From Quillaja saponaria (Eukaryota; Streptophyta; Magnoliopsida; Fabales; Quillajaceae): a DNA stretch of 64,000 nucleotides. A program made the position numbers and the translations under genes. The notes beneath the pieces were generated by a model. It ran no database searches and had not been told where the DNA came from. It saw nothing but the letters and a program-made list of their open reading frames with translations. Where the stretch lies: assembly GCA_029379385.1 (NCBI GenBank), contig CM055611.1:13772062-13836061 (forward strand), read 5' to 3'. This document shows, one piece after another, positions 22,601 to 33,425 of the stretch; within the stretch, counting starts at the first letter, position 1; the number at the start of each line of letters is the position of its first letter.

Positions 22601-23733
22601 ACATTTGTAAGTTGAAATCTCTCTGCGAGCTCAATCTCAGTGGTTGCTTGAGACTGGTGAAATTCCCAGAGATCACAGAGCCTATGGAAAATTTGAGAGT
22701 ACTTCGTTTAAGTAGAACATCAATTAAAGAGCTGCCCTCGTGGTTAGTGCATTTGATTGGGCTTAAAACTTTGGATTTGCTCAACTGCAAAAACCTTGAG
22801 TTCATTCCGAACAATATTTGTAATTTAATACATCTCCAGAGTTTTTCTCTTTCTCATAGTCCCAAAATTGATAAATTCTCTACCATTGCTGCGAGTTTGT
22901 GTTCTTTGAAACAATTACAGATGAATTATTGCAGCAGTTTGTCAGAAATTCCCAATGAGTTTGGCTGCTTGTCATCATTAGAAAGTTTATCATTACGTGG
23001 GTCTAATATTGTGACCATATCTTCAAGCATCAAACTTCTTATTAATTTGGTTGCATTATGCGTATCCCATTCTACAAGACTACAATCTTTACCAGATCTT
23101 CCACCATCTCTATTATGGTTGGATGCGAGTGACTGCCCGTCACTGACGACAGTGTCAAATCCCCGGGAAACAATTTCTAATCGGGAATCCCATCCTTGCT
23201 ATTATGGTCAATTCGAAATGGATCTTCGTAATTGCCTGAAGTTGGATCCATATGCTTATGACAACATTCTTGGAGAGATAGCAAATGCAATAAAGTACTG
23301 CTCAGTTGACAAACCCACTTGTGACATGATAGTAGTGAAAGTTCCAGGAAGTGAAATTCCCAAGTGGTTCCCTTATCAAAGCAATGGACCTTCGTTGACT
23401 ATCAAATGGATTCCTCCAACCTCGGGTATGATACAATTTGTTTTATGTGCTGTTTTTGCTATTGAGGATAGAATAGATGCATATGAGTTGGACTATCAAT
23501 GGGAAACCAAAATTGGTGATCATCTCACTAAGACTACTCATTCTGTATATAAAGGAGACATATTCTTTGAATATGATGAAAACAGATTCTTTGAAAAAGA
23601 TCATATAATCGTAACTGGTACTTCGATTGGCCAAGTGATCCACTTCTATGGTGCAACAGTGATGGTTACCACAATGTCACATTTACAATATTACCTCGTC
23701 ATCCATATGGAAATAATCCCAGCTTTAAAGTGA
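19644..23733 (+). CDS. TIR-NBS-LRR (TNL) disease-resistance protein with C-JID domain
   Basis: An intracellular immune receptor of the TNL class; the family senses pathogen effectors, and its TIR domain acts as an NADase signalling through EDS1. Exons by GT-AG junctions that keep frame: 19644-20188, 20273-21392, 21560-21847 and 22336-23733, giving 1116 residues. TIR: KHDVFLSFRGEDTRNNFTS, with the catalytic Glu in WCLDEL. NBS: P-loop GIWGMGGIGKTT, kinase-2 ALVVFDDVDD, GIPLALKVLG, FLDIACFF, and MHD in YMHDLI. Then LRRs (PNLRKVDLIYSDHLVRFPDL, repeated LxxLxLSxC) and the post-LRR domain (VPGSEIPKWFPYQSNGPSL). Four exons and this order are standard for TNLs. RNBS-B reads VTCRD instead of the usual TTRD. 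Residues after CGSYA in TIR are unusual. The last about 35 residues look frameshifted (see finding), so the C-terminus may be abnormal. Confidence 0.93.
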
Positions 23734-23852
23734 AAGCTGTAGGAGTGAACCCAATTATATTGTTACGACACAATAATAAAAGCAGCCAGCAGGTAGTGGA
23801 AGAACATAGAGCAAAAAGAATGAAAAAGATGAGTTTGACAACACTGGGCTGA
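23734..23852 (+). pseudogene. Out-of-frame ancestral end of the TNL
   Basis: In another frame, from about 23610 to the TGA at 23850-23852, the sequence reads SDPLLWCNSDGYHNVTFTIL and later NNPSFKVKAVGVNP. This is the typical last part of the TNL post-LRR (C-JID) domain, ending in a lysine-rich tail. It overlaps the end of the annotated frame. Confidence 0.7.
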
Positions 23853-26800
23853 TGAAACTGTCATATTTGTATGGAGGAAATGACGCCCTCTCCTCATTTC
23901 ATTTTCAAGTAAGTACGAAGTACTATTACCTTCTTATCTTCTTTTTAAAATTATTGGCTTATAGAATGACAAAGATTAAGATTTTTTTTTTTTTTTTTTT
24001 TTTTTGAGCTGCTTTTAGATTACCACAATAATTTCATTGAGAGTAATAGGGAAGATATAAATGAATTAGTTTTATCATCGGATATGCAGTACTTACCTCT
24101 ATGAAGGAAATGGGCTTCCGAGTAATAGGTACAGGAGGTGCAATTCTCAGGTGGTTCCCTTATCAAAGTAAGTAAGTATTGTTACTCCCAACATTATCAT
24201 TTTTATAAATAAATAAAAATTCCAAGTGCCTTTTTATACGATCATCAAGTAAACGTCTCTATGCCATGATTTTCTCACTTGCGAAACTTCTCCTCTCCTA
24301 ACTCTGAGATTGATCCTTCTTATCAATGCTTTTAGCAAATGAATGCAGGTTAAATTTTCTAATCCTCATATAATCTCATTCAAGGAGGCCAACAAAGTGC
24401 GGATGCAGTGTACCTCAATAAGTGGTCAATGATGCAAAGGTAAGTGTGCATGATCTTCTTTGAAAGATTACACTTGATATCTATTTTCTGTTTTGTTCTA
24501 ATGCCATGTCCCCAAGCATAATTCTGTAGTTTTTGTTGAGAATTAGCTTGTATGTACTAATAATGCTCCCTGTTGAAAGGTTGTTGCAATGTGCCTCATA
24601 ATTGATCAATGAAAGCACATGCAGTTAAGAATGCATGATCATCTTGTATGAAAGATTGTGATAAGTGTTTGTTGTTTGTTATAATGTCATATCTCCCCAA
24701 GACATAATTATGTAGTTTATCTTTGTTCTTGATGGACATGTATCAGGAAAATCATTTCCAGTTTTTCCTTGAGGGGTTCCTGTAGCTAGGCAATCAGTGC
24801 ATTGATCAGCGTTCCTAGTTCCTTTAACATTCAAAATCCACATGCTCATGATCAATATGCCTAGACCAAGATAGTGCATGCCAAATAGATCATAGGTTCA
24901 CGGACAGCAGTAAAAGTTTGAGTTTGGCACTTACAAAATTTCACAGGAATTTCACACTAATTATAAAGGAAATTTTAGAAAAATAAATTTACTCTTTAGT
25001 TTTTTTCACCATCGCACAAAGAAAATATTTTGTTGCAAATTAACAAGATATCGAGAAATTGTCTATACAGAAAATCATAATTATTGATATAGGCCTTTTT
25101 CACATAAAAATAAAATCTTTTGTTACAAAAGAAGCATAAGTGATGTCGATCATTCTAGAATTGAAGTCGATTTGCTTTATAAAAAGAAGATACCAATGAA
25201 TATTTTTTTGATTTGAGGGGAGGTCGGGATCAAACCCATGATCTGGGAGTGAGGGAGGCTCTGGTATCATGTCACACTATACTCGGGCTGATTATAAAGA
25301 TAAATTTTAAAAAATAAAACATTGTGACTATTTACATGAAGATACTCTGACTTAGGCATGCTCACTTGGAATGGTACCCATGTTTTAAGTATTTCCTCTA
25401 TATCTAGGTTGAGCTAGGTTTTGAACCCTAACTTCTTTATGTACCAATAATAATAATAATAATAATAAAGATAACTATAATTATTTATTGGATTGAACCA
25501 AAGGGAAAACAGTTTTGTCCTTAACTTTCCATTGTCCCATTCTTTACTTCTCTACATCCAAGATACCCAAACAAAATCACAATCCCTATTTTATTCCACT
25601 CTCTCATCCATTCTGCCGCACACGGCCCTAAATCATTTCTGTCTCCATTGGCCGGCCACAATAAGCTAAACACTTCATACTTCTGTGGGATAAAACATGT
25701 AACTCCCACCTGTGTCTGGAAAGTTTTTCTTGTGCCGATCACTTATATGAAGAACTCCTTTTTCATTACCCAAGCAAACAGGACCAAAGTAGATGAATGT
25801 GGTAATTTCCTATTCTTTCCCTATTATTGTTCCTAACTTCGTTCCGTTTCCTTTTGCTTCATTAACTCTATTTTATCTATATTTTTTTTATTCAGCCCAT
25901 TATTAGTTTATTAAAAATCTACTTAGCCTTGCATATCAAATTGAGTTGGGTAAGTTTCTTTTTAGTCTAATGGTTAATTGTTTTTCGATTTATTAGGTAA
26001 CTACTTTCTTAAATAAAAAAAAATAAAAAAAACTAAGAAATATATCTTGGTGATTTATATTTACATGTTAGTTGACATTTTTTATATTTGAATTTATTTG
26101 GTTATAAGACACACTTTTAAGGTGAAGTTGTTGGGTGAATGTTGGAAATTTGTTTTGTTGAGTATATATGAATTATAATATGATTATTGGGAACTTACTT
26201 GTGGAATGTTTGGATTTGATATAGATATAGAGAATTGGTATTGTTGGGAAACGATATGGATGTTGAAACTTTTTATTGGGTATATAATATTGTTTCTGAA
26301 GAAAATCTTGTTAGGCTACTATAGCTAACAACGATTATGTAAGTCTTGGTGCACCTTGGTTTGATCCTAGCTAACAAGGATGTTGCTAGCCCCATATTAG
26401 GTCAAACATGTGGATTGGATGTTTGGGCCATAGAATGACATGAATTTGGAATCCTAGTCAGCAGGTTTGATGATGATATTTGGGTTTAGACCCATTGGTT
26501 CGTTACAACATTCTATCTTAGAATCCTATGTTGTTCTCTATGCTATAATTTTCTCTCTTAATTACAAGATAACTATTATTTTCATTTATAAACTCTTATA
26601 GCTAGATTTTTGATGAAATGAAATTAATTTTTTTTCTTTAAAACATTTTGTGAATATTTCCATCAAAATTATATTAGCATCACGTTAGTAGATATGTCAT
26701 AAAGTTTTATTTAAAATATTTTATCCTTCATAAAAGCGTGTGGCTTTTGCTTGTCTCACTCTCGTTGTGGTGTGCATTGTCTATTCACTGGGTCTATGAC

Positions 26801-28111
26801 TTATTATTATGGTTAATTTTTTCTTTCAGATTGTTGACTGACTCAATACTAATTCCTATAGCTTGGAAAAATTGGATCTATGACTCTTTATTTAGTGGGC
26901 AAGGCTTGTTTTAGCCGTTCCCACTCTATCTTGCATTCTGAAATCTTTGTAATTTGTATAAACAACTAATTATTTCCTCAATGCATGTGGACTTGTAATT
27001 TGAATTTAATAGAGTTGTATCTCATTGGCTTTTGAATATATTTAAGTATTTTGTTTAGAGACTTGGGATTTAGATGTCTTAGAGCTTGTCTAGTTTTCCT
27101 TGGTTGGGTCTTGACACATAATTTAACTCAAAATTCACTTTCGTCCCAATCATTCAATATATTGCAATTGGGACCATTTTCTTAAAAAAAAAATGTTGCA
27201 TTGAAACGATATTGGTGCTATCTTGATATTGAAACTCATTTCATTGTTTAGTCTACATATTATTTTGTGAGGTGAATGTGGTGTTATGTCTTTCCTTGTA
27301 GAGTGGTCTGGCTAACTAGAAATGGTTTCATATTTTGAAAATAAAGTCTTCATTCCCTTGGTACTTGTTCCAAATGTCACATTTGGAATAAGTACCAAGG
27401 TATGAATAGCCCAATGGCATATGAAGTATGAACTGAGCAACAGAACGCCATCAATTCACTTTCTCTTCTCTCTTCCCTACCATGTTAGATGGACACTCTG
27501 AAGAGGTGTCTGATTGTGTTTATCAGGTATTTATGATCGGAGTCTTTCTTTTTTATGTTCCTTGAGTTATTTTCTGATTTTTACTTTTTGTTATTCTTTT
27601 CTTTTGTTTGGAGGATTTCTTATCTTCCCATTTGTACTCCCTTTTCTCTTCTACAAATAATATTTCTTTTTCTATAAAATAAATGATCCAGAGGATTTCT
27701 GCTATTACAGTAGCACTTATAAATTGAAGTAATTAAGCATCCAATAGTCTGGAAAATACCAAATTAATGAGGATGACATGCATATATCCGAACTTCTGAG
27801 CTTTTTCCAAAACAGCCAAGTGGCATAGCGCTTATTTATATGAAAATTGCGCTTCATTACAAGACTAATTCAAAAGTACCGAAATTAACTCAAAATTAAC
27901 TTTCGTCTTGTTGTAATTGGGTCACTTTTCTTAAAAGAAAAGTGTTGCATTTGAGTCTATATAATTTTAAAATCTTGCATCGTGATTCACTATAAACTTT
28001 TTACGTGAATCCATATTGTAAATAAAGAAACTAAGACATAAGAATCCAATTGCTTTTGCAATTGAGATATGATATTGCATAGAAGAAGTTGTTTTAAATT
28101 TAAAATGTTAC
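23853..28111. other. Intergenic region after the TNL
   Basis: No convincing gene was seen. Contents noted: a scrap resembling the TNL end (ILRWFPYQSK at about 24147-24175); two diverged direct copies of about 140 bp (24395-24540 and 24577-24715); a tRNA/primer-site-like block with 'GGCTCTGGTATCATGTCA' (25257-25274); an (ATA)n run near 25446; and a repeated motif near 27125 and 27890 (CAAAATT.ACTTTCGTC). The short open frames at 25.5-25.8 kb match nothing I recognise. Confidence 0.5.
27356..27400. repeat. Near-perfect 45-bp hairpin
   Basis: Two 22-bp arms around a single C, starting CCTTGGTACTTG and ending AAGTACCAAGG, with one mismatched pair by eye. It lies in otherwise featureless intergenic DNA. 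Confidence 0.85.
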
Positions 28112-29573
28112 CTCTTCAAAAATTATAAATAAATTCTCTAAGTTGGGAGAAGATTTGAGCAAATGGATTACTCCGTGCAAGTGGGTACTGCTATTTCCAG
28201 CATGCAGCTTTAAGTACTTCAAATTATGTAACTCTAGGATCAAAGCACCACAAGTATATATATGCATTTATACATTATACAAACAAATAAATATTGTTTG
28301 TGTTTGTATGTATCTACAACGAAATTACCAACTATCTCCATAAACAGTTTTTAATAAAGTATTTACAACAAATTACCAACTTCTTACAGAAAAAAAAGGA
28401 AAGAGCACCTTTACAGACGTTGTCAAAAAGATAGTTGCTAACTTCCAGAAGTTTAGACAATAAAGTATTTAAAGTATCTCATGGAAGACTTCTATATGAA
28501 GGAAAAATATTGTATCATCCCGTAATTTAATCATCAATTTTATATGTTATATGGGTATATGAAATGAATTGTTGATATGTTGATAATTTAAAATTTAATT
28601 TCAAGAAAATATTCAAAACATTGGATCGTAATTTTTTTTAGAATCTTTTGTAGACAACTCCTAATTTAATTTGAGTACTCCATGTTAATATTATTATGTT
28701 AATGAGTTATAATAAGTATATGCAAAGTTAGTAGATTGTGTTGTTGCTATATATATATCCTTTAAGACTTAAAAATAATTAAATAAATAAAAATGATTTA
28801 CATAAATAAAATCTAAATAGTTGTTTTTCCTAACTTTTAAACTTATATTTAGCATTTGCATTACATTTTAAAATTGTGGCGATAATTTTGTAATTTCAAG
28901 TCAGTGAATGCTTTGTCTAAAGAACTCTAACACAGCGAAAATAGCATTTCTCAATAGTCAAATTCTCAAGTAAGGGGCAGCCTGAGAGAAAACTGGGAGG
29001 CAATTGATCCTCTGTTAGCTGAATCTTCAATAAAGTAATCGATTGGAGCTAACTCAACCCAGTAAAACTCGGTAACTTAAGAACTTGACTGCCCAAGTTC
29101 AAACTCAGTACCTCCAAACATGGAATGTTACAAGGCAATTGGGCAACTCGAACAAGGAATGCGGGTTGAAACTTATATCAAGCTCTTGAACATTTCGCTG
29201 CGTAGCAATACTATTCCAATGACAAATAGTGCTCTCATCACAAGATTCTAGGCATGAAAGACTTAACCTTTTAACATTGGAGCACCCATTTTGGCATAAA
29301 ACCCAGTCAACAAACTCCTTGAACTTTTTTCATAATGTCTACAGTCCAAAATACAAATGGGTCTTTCCAAATAGTTTTAATATTAAAGTGCAAGTAAGGA
29401 GCAGAAGTCCACAAGCACCTCCATTTTCTCGATAATGCGTTTGTTCTCACCACATTAACAGTTTCGAGAAACGAGAACACGAGATGAATAATTTCTTCTG
29501 GAAGATCACTGACTCTGTCGCTTCCATTACTCACATTGCCACAAATTGTTCTCCGAATTTTGGATGATTCCAT
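28112..29573 (-). pseudogene. FBD-B: F-box/LRR gene relic without FBD exon
   Basis: Starts with MESSKIRRTICGNVSNGSDR followed by an F-box (VSDLPEEIIHLVFSFLETVN, then VVRTNALSRKWRCLWTS), which recruits SKP1 in SCF ligases. After VDIMKKV the frame shifts: the family sequence continues in another frame (FVDWVLCQNGCSNVKRLSLS, then STICHWNSIATQRNVQELDI) and later breaks again. A middle LRR exon like that of copy C ends at 28112 with SPNLENLFIIFEE before a GTAACA donor, but its acceptor AG is lost (ACTTGTGG against ACTTGCAG). No FBD exon was found downstream. It is more diverged than A, C and D, so it is an older member of the cluster. Confidence 0.8.
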
Positions 29574-30404
29574 TACTCAAAAGAAATGAAAACACCTTAA
29601 TTATCAAGTGGGTCTAGGGCTGACAATAAAAACTGGGATGAAAAAAAGAAAAAAAGAAAACAGACTATTTCTCTAATGGGAAATTTTAACAAACAGGTTA
29701 TACGCTTCAAGCAAAGAGTACTTTTCGTTTTGCGACTTGTGAGGCACTAAACAAAAAGAAAGTTTCTGTTGATAAGCCCGTCAAAACCAAATTGCAGTTT
29801 GCACATACCTAATGACTCCAAAACTCTCTTAGCAGAGGGGCGTGGATTTGTAAATGAAATTAGGTTTTCCGCTACAGCCTATATAGACTATAGATACAGT
29901 CTTGAGCGTTTCCCGCCTAAATGCCTTCTGTTTCCCTCCTAATTGATTTGTGGCTTCTAAAATCAAAAACTTCATATAAAAAAACTTTTAAATAATATTT
30001 TTTTTTTAAAACTCATACCATCAAAGATTAGTAGGTTATTGGTATCGAAAAATTAAATTAGTCATGATGTACATAAAGCGTGGAAGGATTTTTTTTTTTT
30101 TATTTCCTATAATTTTAGGAAGGATTGAGAAAATGGAAGAAAAAATAAATTATAATGACACTTTCAATATAATTTTTTTAAACCAATTAAATATTAGTGA
30201 ACAATAATAATTTATTAACATCAAACCATCTTATTGTCTTAATTTTATTTTTTTCCGTGTCCACAGAATAATTTTTACGGCACAAATATTAACATTTTTT
30301 TTTTTATACATTGAGACTGCTAGAACTAAGCAATAAAGAGTAAGGAACAGCCGGACAAGTATCAAATCGCTTGATCTAAGTTATTGGTGATAACAATTTC
30401 TCTT
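29574..30404. other. Upstream flank of FBD-B and AT-rich spacer
   Basis: The part next to FBD-B (to about 29940) shares short stretches with the flank of FBD-C, such as AAATGCCTTCT, so it is probably old promoter DNA. The rest is AT-rich with no recognised feature. Confidence 0.45.
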
Positions 30405-31507
30405 TCAAATTATTCATCTCTTTTTCACTTTTTTTTAATGAGGAAAAGAATGACTTTCCCTTAAGGCAAAAAAAAAAAATTACTCGTTCCATGTTTTTAC
30501 TCCCAAATAAAGCATAACACAACACAAGCCAGCGGAGCAAAGAAACCTAAGATAACATAACAAGAATGCTACTCCCAGCTCTGAAGCAGAACTAGTAAGG
30601 AAAATCCAAAACATGGTGGAGGAATTCTTAATGGTTGTTAAACAACCAAAAGAAAACCTCCGTATGAAAATGTGACTAGAACTTGGAGTAGCCCTTGCAA
30701 AGGCAAACTCGAGATAAATGTAGATGCTGCAATAGGGAGTGAAAATACTGCTATAAGTGTCTTTGTCAGGAACCACCATGAAATACTCATTCAAGCATGG
30801 ACAAAAATTTTGGCTGTTCAAAATGCATGATGGCGTAGGCTAAATATTAGTATGGGCATTGGACATTGCAAGGAATCAAGGGTGGAACGAAGTTGAATTC
30901 GTGATGCAAAAGTGATTGTTGAACTTATGAATGAAAAGCAAGATGGAATTCCGTGGCAGCTATTAAGTCTAGTCAAGGATAGCTTAGTCCTATTTGGACT
31001 TGCTGGTCGGGTCCTCGCGAGGCCAATATGACGGCACATGCCCTGTGTAAATGGTCACTTAATGTTTTGTATAGGGGCTCTGATCTCATTGAAGTCATCC
31101 CTGTTTCTGTTTTTCAAGCCCTAGAGCTTGACAGTTATCAATATAAGTCTTAGAAAAAAAAAAAAGGAAAGCACGGAATACAAAGTAGTTGTTCATGACA
31201 AATCCATACTCATTACTGCTTACAAGATAAACAGATAAATGGCCATTTAATGTTTTGTATAGGGGCTCTGATCTCATCCCTGTCTGTTTTTCAAGCCTAG
31301 CTTGATAGTTTATCAATATAAGTCTTAGTAAAAAAAAAAAAAAAAAAGAGAGAAAAGGGAAGCACAGAATACAAAATAGTTATTGCTTACAAGATAAACA
31401 GATAAATGGTAATTTAATGTTTTGTATAGGGGCTCTGATCTCATTAAGTCATCCCTGTCTGTTTTTCAATCCTTAGAGCTTGATAGTTTATCAATATAAG
31501 TCTTAGT

Positions 31508-31538
<31 letters not shown>

Positions 31539-33425
31539 GGGAAGCACAGAATACAAAATAGTTATTGCTTACAAGATAAACAGATAATTGGCGCACTAGA
31601 AAAATAAGAACACAAATGTTAATGAAAATCCGACCAAGAGTTTAGGAATCTGAAGTCAGTGTTCAGGGTTCTAAATTCAAGCAAAAATCCGGACATACCT
31701 CATTTCTAAATTCAAGTAAAAATCCAGACATGCCTCGTTGAATTTGCATTTTTACCTGCATACCAAGATCAACAAAACCCAAGAACTGTTCACTCTATCT
31801 CTATCGAGTAAACTTTTTCAAGGCACCACTTCTATGCTTTCACCTTATCTGTCCAAGGGATAGATGCATTCTTGGAACAGCTGAACCCCCAAAATCTGTG
31901 CTCTTTGCTCAACCTCCCAACCCAGGAGTTATGTCATATGTGGCACATGATATAAGCTCACCACCTTCCCATTCCAGCTATAAAATAAAGATCAGAACAA
32001 CAATAATGAAAACGGAAAAAATCAAAAACAGTAAATGAAGCCAGCTATTTCTGTTCACATCAAGTAAGTTTCAGATTTCAAGTTTGTAAAACTCTCCCAT
32101 ATCCCTCTGGGATCCAAAATGAAGAACTGCAGCATCTGAAGAGGATCTAGGGAATTCCATTACCTCTTCCATAGCTTCCCTTATCTCCTCAATACTTTTT
32201 TGCCAAACAACAACCATTTTCTCCAACACATGCGCATTCTGTGGTAGGAATCTTACTAGCTCCAGGTGATTCTCAATATCATCAACATAATTAATTTGAA
32301 CTACTTTCAGATGATATGTTAAACACGTGATGTTTTCATCCTGTAGTGGCCCAAAATCACTTGATTCTAGCACCTGCATGTTGAATATAGCACAGAATGT
32401 AACTTTTATAGATATACACGTATACCAAACAAGTCAAAAACTAATTTTGAAGAAATATTAACCATAAAGGCAAAGGTGAAAGAGGCAGGGTAACAGGTTA
32501 CACGGTATGTTACATTGTTACTCCTGCAAGGCTAAATAGAAACAGTTCCTATATCATCTGCAAGCTTTTCCGATAACAAAAATAGAATTGATGCAAGCTA
32601 CAAGTAAAGGTTCATGAATTCATTTAGCAGCAATTCAAAATAGATGACGCAGTAATCTCCCATTCCCAACACAGATCACTTCCGTCTACACAACATCACC
32701 AAAAAAATAAAAATAAAATAAAAAACAAGCAATGTAATGCTAAACAACTTTTTTTTTTTTTTTTTTCAGTGGTGGGGGTGTTTGCAATTTTACAGTTGTG
32801 CTGCCCGGATGCGTGCCTCATTCATTTCATTCACCAATAAATACAAAAGCAAGTTCAATGGAAAGAATTATATACTTAAATATTATAGAGGAGATAAATG
32901 AACCAGAAAAATCCTTAGTGTTGTCTGTGGATGCTTCTTTCTGTACAAGAAATGAACTGAAGATATACCTCTTCAAAGTCTATGAAAAGATTTTCCAAAT
33001 TGGGAGAAATTTTAAGCAAGCATATTATCCCTTGCAAATGTTCTCCCAGTTCAGTTCCACGTATCTTTAAATACTTCAAATCATTGAATGAGTAAGAGAA
33101 GCATCCTGGTCTTGTAAGCAAACAGTAGAGATCCTGCAAGTATTGGAAGAAGAAAGATAAGGAACCATTTAAATGTACCACGAAGTTGGCAGGTGCCTAA
33201 AAATGCTTGACAACAAAGTCACTGACATATGATTTTTATATTTAATTTTATAGTGCATTTTTGTTTAGGGACTATATTAACAAAATCCAGGTGGATTTGT
33301 AATTCTAATCTGGTCTGCTCTCCACAACAGGCTAAATGAAAAGCTTCAGATTAGTATACAACAAAAATCTACAACTTTCTCTATCAGTTATCAATTGTTC
33401 CAAATAGAATTTCGATAAAAGTATT
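30405..33425 (-). repeat. Segmental repeat, copy C
   Basis: Matches copy A (2795-5375) along its length and copy D (from 60790) over its gene part. Against A it has an extra block of about 70 bp near 32530 and a threefold tandem repeat near 31.05-31.58 kb. Confidence 0.8.
30850..31582 (+). mobile_element. LINE RNase H tail, copy C, with tandem triplication
   Basis: Same retroposed tail as at 3226-3547: fragments of RNase H (an ANMTAHALCKWSLNVLYRG reading across frames) and A tracts. The last part is present three times in a row, units starting at about 31048, 31236 and 31403. Each contains TTTTGTATAGGGGCTCTGAT, a TCAATATAAGTCTTAG block and its own A run of different length (about 12, 18 and 22 A). 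Copy A has one unit only. Confidence 0.65.

Noticed and set aside
25205..25275. Possible tRNA-derived SINE or copia primer site
   Set aside because: The stretch has a B-box-like part and a tRNA-Met-like word, but no ends, tail or second copy were found in the window.
25521..25836. Two opposite small frames with protein-like sections
   Set aside because: No family recognised, no splice or start context, and neither is shared with another locus in the window.
30480..31316. Minus-strand frames of up to 113 codons
   Set aside because: They are antisense readings of the LINE RNase H tail and its flank; the repeat has the same pattern in copy A without conserved frame.
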